Assembly: GCA_023460855.1 (NCBI GenBank) | Contig: JAEWOS010000018.1 | Span: forward strand, 248,001 to 312,000 | DNA: 64,000 nucleotides | Reading direction: 5' to 3' | Source of the DNA: Bacteroidota bacterium | Lineage (GTDB): Bacteria > Bacteroidota > Bacteroidia > Flavobacteriales > Weeksellaceae | Part shown: positions 7,693 to 16,075 of the stretch, piece by piece | Layout: every line of letters starts with the position of its first letter | Position numbering within the stretch: the first letter of the stretch is position 1 | Made by a program: the position numbers and the translations under genes | The notes under the pieces: model-generated | Databases searched by the model: none | What the model was told of the DNA's origin: nothing | What the model saw: only the letters and a program-made list of their open reading frames with translations

Positions 7693-8802
7693 TTATTTGA
7701 GTTTTTCCTGTTCCAGGATTTTCATCACGATTTTTTCTTCATTGGTAAGTCCGGATTTTCCGTCGTCTTTTTCAATTTCATCGAGTTCTGCCAGATATTT
7801 GCTGATCGATTTATTTTCGTAAAGGTTGATGAGTAACGGATGCACATAATATTTCTTACAGACAGTACTCGTATTTCCGAGATGCTGCGCAACATTTTCG
7901 AGAGCTTCTTTTATCTTTGATTTGAGTTCCTTTTCATCTTCAGAAATTCCGATTTCCTTAAATGCAATCAGCGCGTTTACCGTGCCGCTCCAGGTTCTGA
8001 AATCTTTGGCGGTAAAATCTTCTCCGCTGATTTCTTTGATGTATTCATTAACCATTCCACTGTCGATGCTGTGTCTTTTTCCGTCTTCGTCATAATACTG
8101 AAACAGTTCCTTTCCGGGGATGTCTTTACAGTTCTGCACAGCCTTTGCGAGTTTCCGGTTTTTCAGATCAATGTCGTGATAGATTCCTTTTTTACCTTTA
8201 AACGAGAATTTTAGCCGGTCACCTTTTACGTTTATATGGCGGTCTTTCAACGTTGTAAGTCCGAAAGAACCGTACAGTTTTTCATAAATGCTGTTTCCGA
8301 TTCTGATGTTCGTTCTTTCCATCAGACTGACGACTACCGCCAGAACTTTTCTTTTTTCCAGGTTTTTCAGGGAAAGATCTTTTTCGAGTTGCAGCCTGAT
8401 TGTTGGAAGTGCCTGTCCGAAATGCAGCATCCGGTAAAATTTGGTGTGATTTCTTAAAGCATTCCAGACCGGGTGATAGCGGTACTGTTTCCGCGATTTA
8501 GCATCAACACCTGTTGCCTGAAGATGTCCGTTTTCCAAAGCGCAGATCCACACATTTTCCCATGCCGGCGGAATGGCAAGTTTATTAATCCGCGTAATTT
8601 CTTCCTGATTTATGATGCGGACATCATCCTTGTAGTAATGAAATTTTTTGCCATAGCGTTTACGGATTATTCCTTCTTCACTTTGGTCAGAGGTATAAAT
8701 CAGCTTTACCGCCTTCGCACTTTTCTCTGTATCATTAATGATTTTAAGAATTTTCGAGGGCTTCAGCGCTGTAACTATTTCAGGAATATCAGAATTAGGC
8801 AT
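7693..8802 (-). CDS. DNA topoisomerase IB (poxvirus type)
   Basis: This enzyme relaxes supercoils by nicking one strand through a 3'-phosphotyrosine intermediate. The 369-residue protein has the N-terminal domain of bacterial TopIB (LAIPPAWENVWIC, then ATGVDAKSRKQYRYHP). The catalytic region includes KDFRTWSGTVNAL with its arginine, and CKKYYVHP, in which Y319 is the expected nucleophile. Bacterial TopIB is patchily distributed and non-essential where studied. Here it sits four bases after a stress-type dehydrogenase gene and close to the Ku-LigD pair, suggesting a shared DNA-stress context. Confidence 0.94.
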   Translation of the reverse strand: MPNSDIPEIVTALKPSKILKIINDTEKSAKAVKLIYTSDQSEEGIIRKRYGKKFHYYKDDVRIINQEEITRINKLAIPPAWENVWICALENGHLQATGVDAKSRKQYRYHPVWNALRNHTKFYRMLHFGQALPTIRLQLEKDLSLKNLEKRKVLAVVVSLMERTNIRIGNSIYEKLYGSFGLTTLKDRHINVKGDRLKFSFKGKKGIYHDIDLKNRKLAKAVQNCKDIPGKELFQYYDEDGKRHSIDSGMVNEYIKEISGEDFTAKDFRTWSGTVNALIAFKEIGISEDEKELKSKIKEALENVAQHLGNTSTVCKKYYVHPLLINLYENKSISKYLAELDEIEKDDGKSGLTNEEKIVMKILEQEKLK

Positions 8803-8806
8803 TTTC

Positions 8807-9661
8807 TTAACCGTTAATAATTTCGCCTCCGTTTACATGAATGACCTGTCCGGTAATATAGGAGGCCTGTTCCGAAGCGAGATACAGATAAGCCGGCGCA
8901 ACTTCATTTGGTTCGCCTGCTCTTTTCATCGGAGTGTTGCTGCCAAATTTTGCCACATCTGTTTTGGAAAGTGTAGATGCGATAAGCGGTGTCCAGATTG
9001 GTCCCGGTGCAACAGCATTTACGCGGATTCCTTTTTCTGCAAGATTAGCAGACAGACTTCTGGTGAAGGCAAGTAAAGCGCCTTTTGTTGCAGCATAATC
9101 GAGAAGATGATCACTTCCGCGGTATGCCGTAACGGAAACAGTATTGATGATGCTGCATCCTTTTTTCAGATGCGGCATTGCCGACTTTGTGAGCCAGAAC
9201 GCTGAGAAAAAATTTGATTCGAAAGTTTTCATCAGTTGCTCATTGTCGATATCTTCAATTTTCTTGGCTTCCCAGTGCTCTGCAGCATTGTTGATCAGTA
9301 TGTCGATTTTACCCAGTTCCTGAACGGTTTTCTGGACAACTTTTGAGCAGTTTTTTTCCTTTCCTAAATCTCCTTTAATCAAAATACATCTTCGACCGAG
9401 ATTTTTCACTTCCTGCTGAACTTCTTTGGCATCTTTGGTTTCACTGAGATATGCGACGGCAATATCAGCTCCCTCAGAAGCGAATAACAGGGCTGTAGCT
9501 TTTCCTATTCCACTGTCACCACCCGTGATTATTGCAACTTTACCGTCGAGTTTACGCGCAATGTTAACCGGTTCCGTTTCCGGAACCGGCTTCATTTTTG
9601 TTTCGACACCCGGCTTATTCTGTTTTTGTTTCGGCCGGATCTGTTTCTTTTTTTCCGCCAT
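8807..9661 (-). CDS. SDR family oxidoreductase, YghA/YhdF general-stress type
   Basis: This 284-residue short-chain dehydrogenase has a Lys/Pro-rich N-terminal extension of about 35 residues before the Rossmann fold. The cofactor loop is GGDSGIGKA (in the TGxxxGIG position), the NNAA motif is present, and the catalytic pair is in YAATKGALLAF (Tyr and Lys). The extension and the ending (YITGQVIHVNGGE) resemble the E. coli YghA and Bacillus YhdF/YdaD group linked to general stress. The substrate is unknown. Its ATG overlaps the stop codon of the 54-residue lipoprotein gene (TAATG), and topoisomerase IB follows after four bases. Confidence 0.92.
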   Translation of the reverse strand: MAEKKKQIRPKQKQNKPGVETKMKPVPETEPVNIARKLDGKVAIITGGDSGIGKATALLFASEGADIAVAYLSETKDAKEVQQEVKNLGRRCILIKGDLGKEKNCSKVVQKTVQELGKIDILINNAAEHWEAKKIEDIDNEQLMKTFESNFFSAFWLTKSAMPHLKKGCSIINTVSVTAYRGSDHLLDYAATKGALLAFTRSLSANLAEKGIRVNAVAPGPIWTPLIASTLSKTDVAKFGSNTPMKRAGEPNEVAPAYLYLASEQASYITGQVIHVNGGEIING

Positions 9662-9825
9662 TATTTTTTACCTCTGGTAAACAGCCAAATAATTAAACCT
9701 AAAACACCTACCACCAGAATAATTCCCCACCACATTCCGGCTTCGAAAATTGTTCCTATGGCTTCGCAGGATGTCAGTATACTCAATAAAATGGCTGTTA
9801 GAAAAAATGTACTGTAACGTTTCAT
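9661..9825 (-). CDS. 54-residue predicted lipoprotein with one membrane helix
   Basis: This small gene reads from ATG at 9825 to TAA at 9661-9663. It encodes MKRYSTFF, a hydrophobic stretch and the lipobox-like LTSC with Cys20, then a second hydrophobic segment (about residues 31-48) and a basic tail RGKK. The stop codon shares a base with the next gene's start (TAATG), so the two genes are probably translationally coupled. From memory, similar short proteins exist in Bacteroidetes and are sometimes mislabelled phosphatidate cytidylyltransferase; this one is far too short for that enzyme. The function is unknown. A lipid-anchored protein with an extra helix would be an unusual topology. Confidence 0.75.
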   Translation of the reverse strand: MKRYSTFFLTAILLSILTSCEAIGTIFEAGMWWGIILVVGVLGLIIWLFTRGKK

Positions 9826-9926
9826 AATTTAATTTTTTAATTTCTTTTATTCAGCAAAAGCCTTTCCACAAAGGAATAATCGAAGAAATATGCAAACGTG
9901 AAAATGAATTATATAAGAAAACACCT

Positions 9927-12452
9927 TTATTTCTGCTTTTCAAGCAATTCGATTGCTCCGGCAATGTCGGTTTCAAGTTCCAGTACGGGCCCGAACAAAT
10001 CGCCATTTTCCAGGATGCGCTGAAGCATGTTTTCTATATTGTAATCTGTAGGAAGAATTCCGGTTTTTACTTCATTCCAGTGAAGCGGCGTGGAAACCGG
10101 TGCGCCGTTTTTCGGCCGTAGACTATATACGGATGCAAGGGTTTGTCCTCGTCGGTTCTGCAGATAATCCAGATAAATTTTACCGCTGTCGCGTTTGGAA
10201 AGGGATCTTTCGAGCGTAGTCAGATCGGGAAGTTCACTCTGGACAAAAGTCATCAGTAAATGTCCGAAATTCTTCACCTGCTCATAGGTGTACTTTGCAT
10301 TTAACGGAATGTAAATATGAATTCCACTGCTTCCCGACGTTTTTGGGAAGCCCTGAATTGCGGCGATATCAAGAACGTTTTTTACAGCCAGTGCCGTTTC
10401 GATGACATCTTCGAAAGTATTATTTTCAGACGGATCGAGATCGAGCACAAGATAGTCGGGATTTTCAGGATGCTGAAAACGGCAGGTCCAGACATTCAAA
10501 TCTATACAGCCTAAATTATTCAGATATGCCAGCGTTTTGGAATCATTACAGATAATATAATTGATGTGTTTTTCGGTGCTTTCCGAATAAAACTCCTGCG
10601 TTTCGATCCATTTTGGAGTATGTTCAGCAGCATCTTTCTGATAAAAACTTAAACCGTCGATTCCGTTCGGAAACCTGTTTAAAGATTGCGGGCGGTCGCG
10701 AAGATGCGGAAGAATAAATTCAGAAATACTCTGGTAATAGCGAATCACATCTCCTTTGGAAACGCCGTCTTTCGGAAAATAAATCTTATTCTGGTTCGAA
10801 AGCTTCACCGTGTTTCTGCTTTTGCTGCTTTTCGGAATTTCCGATTTCCTGCTTTCTTCTTTTTCAATTTTTTTTACAGCGGTTTTTTCGGTTTTGCTGT
10901 TCAGGTCTTTTACGGTCTTGTCATTTCTTAGGTGTAAAAAAACCGGATGCCGGTAAATTGAATCCGCGGTAATTTCACTGAATTTGATCTCCGCAACCAG
11001 TTCAGGTTTCAGCCAGGTCGGTTTACCGTTGGTTTTCGGAATTTCTTCGAAAGGCGGTTTCTTCGTGATGAATGGCTGCATGGTTTCGTAAAGTTCTTTG
11101 AGCAGCTTATCGGAAAAACCTGTACCGATATGGCCCGCAAAAACAAGTTTTCCATCCGTATATTTTCCTAAAATCAGAGATCCGAAATATTTCCTGGAAC
11201 CTTTTGGTTCCGTATATCCGCAGATGATGACTTCGTCGGTTTGCTGGGTTTTTATTTTGAGCCATTCGGAACTCCGGATGCCGGTGCTGTACGTGCTTTC
11301 GGTTTTCTTCGCCATCATGCCTTCAAGTCCCATTTCTTCGACAAGTCTGAAAAACTCTTTACCGTCTTCCAGCACATGATCGTGGTATTTTATAACTTCA
11401 TTCTCAACCAGTGCATCTTTTAAAAGTTCTTTGCGCTGAAGATAGGTGAGCGCTTTTGTGGAATGGCCGTTCAGAAAAAGAATGTCAAAAACCTGATAGA
11501 CTATCGTCAGATTTTTATTCTGTCCGATTTGCTGAAGCAGCTGAAAATTCGGTTTTCCGTCTTTATCGTAGGCGACGATTTCGCCGTCAATAATCATTGA
11601 ATGCGGCTGCGATATCAGTGAATTGGCAATTTTTCTGAACTGATTACTGAAGTCGAGACCGTTTCTGGAATATAATTTTACACCATCTGTTAGATCTGCA
11701 ATCGCGCGGTAACCGTCCCATTTTATTTCGAATGCCCAGTCTTTGCCGTGAACAATTTTCTCTGAACTTTTGGCAGTCATCGGAATGATAAATTTTTTGA
11801 GTTTTTTCTCTCCGGCAAGCGCAGGAGCAAAATTCCGGAAATGCTGAGCTGTTTTCTCCTTTACATTCTTTTTATTGCCTTTTTTTTCCTGCAGATACGC
11901 CGTTACTTTTGAGTCAGGAGCAGTCTGTTCTTCAGCATCGTAATAATCAAGTGCAAACTCGTCTTTATGCTTGATTAGCAGCCAGGAATTGTCTTCCGAG
12001 TTTTTGATTTTGACCAGAGCGAATTCCCCCTGCAGTTTATTGCCGTGAAGCACGATTTTGATATTGCCTTTATGAAGTTCAGAACGCAGTACGAGATCGT
12101 CGCTTTTCCCTTTTTTTTTGTTGATTGCTTCATAGTTTCCGCTGTCCCAGATTTCCATTTCGCCGGCGCCATAATTTCCTGTAGGAATGCTGCCTTCAAA
12201 ATCTTTATAATCGTAGGGATGATCTTCCGTCTGAACTGCAAGCCTTTTATCATTGGGGTTCAAAGACGGACCTTTCGGAATTGCCCAGCTTTTCAGAACG
12301 CCGTCCATTTCGAGACGCAGATCGTAATGAAGCCGGGAAGCAGCGTGCCGTTGAATTACAAAAACCAGTGTTCCGTCCGACTTTGCTTTTTTCGCTTCCG
12401 GTTCAGAAGTCCGGGAAAAGTCCCGTTTGGCTTTGTACTCTTCCAGCGACAT
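9927..12452 (-). CDS. ligD: ATP-dependent DNA ligase D (multifunctional NHEJ enzyme)
   Basis: This 841-residue protein combines three activities in the order phosphoesterase, ligase, polymerase. The 3'-phosphoesterase domain shows RHAASRLHYDLRLE with H36, H42 and D44. The adenylation motif EIKWDGYR gives nucleophile K244 of the ligase domain. After a Lys/Ser-rich linker (about residues 510-560) comes the archaeo-eukaryotic primase-like polymerase domain, with YLVLDLDPSE (the two metal-binding Asp) and SGIHIYIPL. LigD repairs double-strand breaks with Ku. The gene begins three bases after ku on the same strand, so the two are one operon. Confidence 0.97.
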   Translation of the reverse strand: MSLEEYKAKRDFSRTSEPEAKKAKSDGTLVFVIQRHAASRLHYDLRLEMDGVLKSWAIPKGPSLNPNDKRLAVQTEDHPYDYKDFEGSIPTGNYGAGEMEIWDSGNYEAINKKKGKSDDLVLRSELHKGNIKIVLHGNKLQGEFALVKIKNSEDNSWLLIKHKDEFALDYYDAEEQTAPDSKVTAYLQEKKGNKKNVKEKTAQHFRNFAPALAGEKKLKKFIIPMTAKSSEKIVHGKDWAFEIKWDGYRAIADLTDGVKLYSRNGLDFSNQFRKIANSLISQPHSMIIDGEIVAYDKDGKPNFQLLQQIGQNKNLTIVYQVFDILFLNGHSTKALTYLQRKELLKDALVENEVIKYHDHVLEDGKEFFRLVEEMGLEGMMAKKTESTYSTGIRSSEWLKIKTQQTDEVIICGYTEPKGSRKYFGSLILGKYTDGKLVFAGHIGTGFSDKLLKELYETMQPFITKKPPFEEIPKTNGKPTWLKPELVAEIKFSEITADSIYRHPVFLHLRNDKTVKDLNSKTEKTAVKKIEKEESRKSEIPKSSKSRNTVKLSNQNKIYFPKDGVSKGDVIRYYQSISEFILPHLRDRPQSLNRFPNGIDGLSFYQKDAAEHTPKWIETQEFYSESTEKHINYIICNDSKTLAYLNNLGCIDLNVWTCRFQHPENPDYLVLDLDPSENNTFEDVIETALAVKNVLDIAAIQGFPKTSGSSGIHIYIPLNAKYTYEQVKNFGHLLMTFVQSELPDLTTLERSLSKRDSGKIYLDYLQNRRGQTLASVYSLRPKNGAPVSTPLHWNEVKTGILPTDYNIENMLQRILENGDLFGPVLELETDIAGAIELLEKQK

Positions 12453-12455
12453 CGT

Positions 12456-13223
12456 TTAGCCGGTTTTTTGGAGGCTTGCCTTCAGCAATGCCATTAAATC
12501 GGTTGCGGTTGATTTTTCGGCTTTCTCTTCAACCTGTTTGAATTCTTTACCTTTTGCTTTTTGCTTGATGATTTTCAGAAGATCGTTGTGATATTCATCC
12601 TTGAATTCTGCCGGCTTGAATTCAGTCGCGAGTTGCTTGATGAGCGTTTCGGCCATCTTTATTTCATCGGTTTTCGGCTTTTTGCCGGTCGGTAATTTCA
12701 GTTCGTTGTAATCGCGGAGTTCCTGCGGAAAACGCATACGGTTCACCATCAGGATTTTTTCCTCATAAGGACGCACAAGACAAAGAATTTCTTTTTCCCT
12801 TAAAATAAATGTTCCGACTCCGGCCATTTTGGTTTTAAGTAAAGAGTGGAGCAGGAGCTGATAAGCTTCCTCACCGTTTTTCTGCGGTTCCAGAAAATAA
12901 GGAGTTTCAAAATATGCCGGATCTACTTCATTGTGTTTTACGAACTGTTTGATGGAAAGCATCTTGGATTTTTCCGGACTGACCGCCGCGAAATCCTCAT
13001 CGGTTAAAACGATATATTTATCCTCGAGTTTGTAACCTTTGACGATATTCTCCCAGGCAACTTCCTTTCCGGTTTCTTCGTTTACTCTTTTATATTTGAT
13101 GTTGCTGAAATCTTTTTTGTCCAGCATGTCCAGATCGAGTTTGCTTTCGCCTGCTGCTGAATAAAGTTTAATGGGAATATTAACGAGACCGAAGCCGATG
13201 GCTCCATTCCAAATTGCTCTCAT
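12456..13223 (-). CDS. ku: Ku protein, DNA end-binding
   Basis: This 255-residue bacterial Ku begins with the family signature MRAIWNGAIGFGLVNIPIKL. It forms a homodimeric ring that threads onto DNA ends and recruits LigD. The C-terminal 60 residues are Lys-rich (KQKAKGKEFKQVEEKAEK), matching the C-terminal tail that contacts LigD or DNA in other Ku proteins. ligD follows after three bases. The upstream region (13224-13346) has an imperfect -7-like AATTTTTG and a short inverted repeat, but no convincing promoter. Confidence 0.97.
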   Translation of the reverse strand: MRAIWNGAIGFGLVNIPIKLYSAAGESKLDLDMLDKKDFSNIKYKRVNEETGKEVAWENIVKGYKLEDKYIVLTDEDFAAVSPEKSKMLSIKQFVKHNEVDPAYFETPYFLEPQKNGEEAYQLLLHSLLKTKMAGVGTFILREKEILCLVRPYEEKILMVNRMRFPQELRDYNELKLPTGKKPKTDEIKMAETLIKQLATEFKPAEFKDEYHNDLLKIIKQKAKGKEFKQVEEKAEKSTATDLMALLKASLQKTG

Positions 13224-13271
13224 GACCGTAAAATTTTGAGATTTGGAACAAGTTTACAAAAATTTAACCGT

Positions 13272-13291
13272 GAACTGCGGAGTTACAGTTC
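13272..13291 (-). repeat. inverted repeat between ftsK and ku
   Basis: GAACTG (13272-13277) and CAGTTC (13286-13291) form a perfect six-base inverted repeat with an eight-base spacer. It could be a weak terminator for ftsK, since the minus strand then has AAATTTTTG, or a regulatory site for ku. Short repeats like this can arise by chance. Confidence 0.3.
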
Positions 13292-13346
13292 AGAACAGAA
13301 TAATGTTATAAATAAACAGGGAAAAAGTAAAAGTACCGACCGTGAA

Positions 13347-15881
13347 TTATCCCTTTTTCAGTTCTTCAAGGAAACTTTCCAGAGATTGAAGATCAGAAAT
13401 CATCACTTCACGCGCCTTTGCACCGTTGAATCCGCCTACAATCCCTGAGGCCTCAAGCTGATCCATAATTCTTCCTGCGCGGTTATATCCGAGTTTCAGT
13501 TGTCTCTGCAACATGGAAGTCGATCCCTGCTGCGTGGAAACCACAATTCTTGCTGCTTCCTCGAAAAGTGCATCCTTTTCATTCGGATCAAACGTACCTG
13601 CAGACGAAGTGCTTTCTTCGGACACATATTCCGGAAGCAAGAAAGCTGAGGAATACCCTTTTTGCGCTCCAATATAATCGACGATTTTTTCCACTTCCGG
13701 CGTATCCACAAATGCGCACTGAAGTCTCAGAATCTCGTTGCCGTTGAAATATAGCATATCTCCTTTTCCGATAAGCTGATCTGCACCGGGAGAATCGAGG
13801 ATCGTACGCGAATCCACGCTGGAAATCACGCGAAAAGCTGCTCGCGCCGGGAAATTGGCTTTAATCATACCCGTAATAACGTTTACGGAAGGTCTTTGTG
13901 TGGCAACAATCAAATGAATTCCTACTGCTCTTGCAAGTTGGGCAAGTCTTGCGATCGGATGTTCCACTTCTTTACCGGCAGTCATAATCAAATCTGCAAA
14001 TTCATCTACCACCAGAACGATGTACGGCAAATAACGGTGACCGTTATCAGGATTCAGTTTTCTTTCGCTGAATTTTTTGTTGTATTCCTTAATGGTACGG
14101 CAGAACGCATTTTTCAGCAGTTCGTAACGCGTATCCATTTCCACACACAGCGAATTCAGCGTGTTGATTACTTTATGGGTGTCCGTAATAATCGCATCGT
14201 CTGCATCAGGCAGTTTGGCGAGATAATGTCTTTCAATTTTGGAGTAGAGCGTGAGTTCCACTTTTTTCGGATCCACCATCACGAATTTCAGTTCGCTCGG
14301 ATGTTTTTTGTAGAGAAGCGAAGTAAGGATAGCATTGATTCCGACAGATTTTCCCTGTCCCGTTGCACCTGCCATCAGTAAATGCGGCATTTTCGCAAGA
14401 TCGGCCATGAAAATTTCATTCGAAATTGTCTTTCCGAACACCACCGGAAGATCCATGTCTGTATGCTGAAATTTCTGCGAAGCTATAACGCTTCTCATAG
14501 AAACCATCGTCGGGTTTTTTCTAGGAACTTCGATCCCGATTGTTCCTTTCCCGGGCATCGGCGCGATAATTCTGATTCCAAGTGCCGAAAGATTCAGCGC
14601 GATATCATCCTGAAGTTTCTTGATTGATGCAACACGAATTCCGGCTTCTGGCACGATTTCATAAAGCGTTACAGTTGGACCGATCGTCGCTTTAATCTCA
14701 GCAATTCCTACGCTGAAATTTTTGAGCAGACCGACAATTTTATTCTTATTTTCCTCGAGTTCTTCTTTGTTAATGGAAATTTCTTCGTTTCCGTAATCTT
14801 TCAGCAAATCGATGGTCGGCAATCTAAAACCTGCCAAGTCCAGTTTATGATCGTACAGACCGTGCTCTTTAACCAATGCTGCAGATTTCTGCTCATGTTC
14901 ATCGAGTTCATCAACTTCCTGCGCAACTTCCACTTTAAAATCAAAGGAATCTTCAGAGGTTTTCACTTCCGCTTTTGGAGAAACCGGTGCAGGGGTGATG
15001 TCAATTCCTGCAGTTGCAGTTCCTGTGGTTTTCGGTTCCAGTTCCACAACGTTTGCTGACTGTTGATGTTCTTCAAAACTGGTTTTATTGGGAGTTGAAA
15101 TAGTTTCTAGACCATTACTCACCGGAACTTTCGGAAAACCAGTAGGAGCAATTTCTGCATTCTGTTCGGCATCTTTTTTCAGTGGAAAATCAGACGGATT
15201 TTTTTCAGGCTCATTTCCGTCATGCGTCATGCTTTCCAGATCTTCATCTGCTTCAAACTTTTCATCGGAATTCGGCATCATGCCGCGGACCTTTCCGATT
15301 GTGCTTTCATTTATTTCGTTGAGACGGGCTTTTACAGCGGAAGGACGCAGGTTGAATTCCAGAATAAAATATAATGCGATGCTCACCACAATTACCACCC
15401 ATAAACCAACCGGACCAATAACAGAAGTAAGAAAATCAACGATCTGAAAACCGTACACTCCGCTTGCAGTTCCGGCTCCCTGTGTTACGGCACCAAAAAA
15501 AATCGGCAGCCAGCAAATGAAAAACAGCGAATGGCCAACCGTTTTCCAGGGTTTAAAATATTTTTTCTTGAGAATTAAAAGTCCGAATACGAAGATGAGA
15601 AATGCCACAATGAAGGCGGCGAGCCCAAGGCTGTCGAAAATAAAAATTTTTCCGAGCCAGTCGCCAACTTTACCAAAAAGATTGGAAGATTTCACCGTTT
15701 TGTCGAGCATGGTTCCGGCCTGGCTTTGATCGGCTTTCCAGTTTAGCATGTAGGAAACAAACGACAGACACATAACCGCAGAAATTACGATAAGCAGTAA
15801 TCCGAAAAAAATGCGTGGTTTTGAAAGTGTTTTATTGGTTTCCTGCACTGCAGGCTCCTGCTTGGCTGTATTTTTTCTCAT
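13347..15881 (-). CDS. ftsK: DNA translocase FtsK/SpoIIIE
   Basis: FtsK pumps chromosomal DNA through the division septum. The N-terminal part has four or five membrane segments (about residues 25-180), followed by an acidic, low-complexity linker and the motor domain with Walker A GATGQGKSVG and Walker B VLVVDEFADL. A winged-helix gamma domain ends the protein (QRQLKLGYNRAGRIMDQLE). I place the start at the ATG at 15881 (844 residues). The frame is open to 15914, but the extra 11 codons contain a TATTTTTG promoter box. It is divergent from the cytochrome c assembly gene. Confidence 0.95.
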   Translation of the reverse strand: MRKNTAKQEPAVQETNKTLSKPRIFFGLLLIVISAVMCLSFVSYMLNWKADQSQAGTMLDKTVKSSNLFGKVGDWLGKIFIFDSLGLAAFIVAFLIFVFGLLILKKKYFKPWKTVGHSLFFICWLPIFFGAVTQGAGTASGVYGFQIVDFLTSVIGPVGLWVVIVVSIALYFILEFNLRPSAVKARLNEINESTIGKVRGMMPNSDEKFEADEDLESMTHDGNEPEKNPSDFPLKKDAEQNAEIAPTGFPKVPVSNGLETISTPNKTSFEEHQQSANVVELEPKTTGTATAGIDITPAPVSPKAEVKTSEDSFDFKVEVAQEVDELDEHEQKSAALVKEHGLYDHKLDLAGFRLPTIDLLKDYGNEEISINKEELEENKNKIVGLLKNFSVGIAEIKATIGPTVTLYEIVPEAGIRVASIKKLQDDIALNLSALGIRIIAPMPGKGTIGIEVPRKNPTMVSMRSVIASQKFQHTDMDLPVVFGKTISNEIFMADLAKMPHLLMAGATGQGKSVGINAILTSLLYKKHPSELKFVMVDPKKVELTLYSKIERHYLAKLPDADDAIITDTHKVINTLNSLCVEMDTRYELLKNAFCRTIKEYNKKFSERKLNPDNGHRYLPYIVLVVDEFADLIMTAGKEVEHPIARLAQLARAVGIHLIVATQRPSVNVITGMIKANFPARAAFRVISSVDSRTILDSPGADQLIGKGDMLYFNGNEILRLQCAFVDTPEVEKIVDYIGAQKGYSSAFLLPEYVSEESTSSAGTFDPNEKDALFEEAARIVVSTQQGSTSMLQRQLKLGYNRAGRIMDQLEASGIVGGFNGAKAREVMISDLQSLESFLEELKKG

Positions 15882-15895
15882 AAGTTCAGTGGAGG

Positions 15896-15903
15896 CAAAA
15901 ATA
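15896..15903 (-). promoter_or_regulatory. -7 box of ftsK
   Basis: Read on the minus strand, this is TATTTTTG followed by CC, ending 14 bases before the ATG at 15881. It lies inside the longest open frame and argues for the shorter start. Confidence 0.55.
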
Positions 15904-16023
15904 CTCTTTTTCATTCAGAATTCACAGTTTTTTGCGTGGTTCTGTTGCCGAAACATCTGCTTTTTTCGTACAACTTTTTGATAAATATCAACTTTCAGAT
16001 TCGCCGAATAATTTTATAGAACG

Positions 16024-16031
16024 TATTTTTG
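16024..16031 (+). promoter_or_regulatory. -7 box of the cytochrome c assembly gene
   Basis: TATTTTTG followed by CAC is a good match to the -7 consensus. It lies 44 bases before the ATG at 16076 and inside the upstream-extended open frame, so the extension is unlikely to be translated. Confidence 0.55.
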
Positions 16032-16075
16032 CACTTTTCAGGAACCAATCAAGTTATAACCCTTCAATTTTCGGT

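Noticed and set aside
9927..12452. LigD domain order (phosphoesterase-ligase-polymerase) as a novel rearrangement
   Set aside because: It differs from the mycobacterial order but is the known order in Pseudomonas-type LigD.
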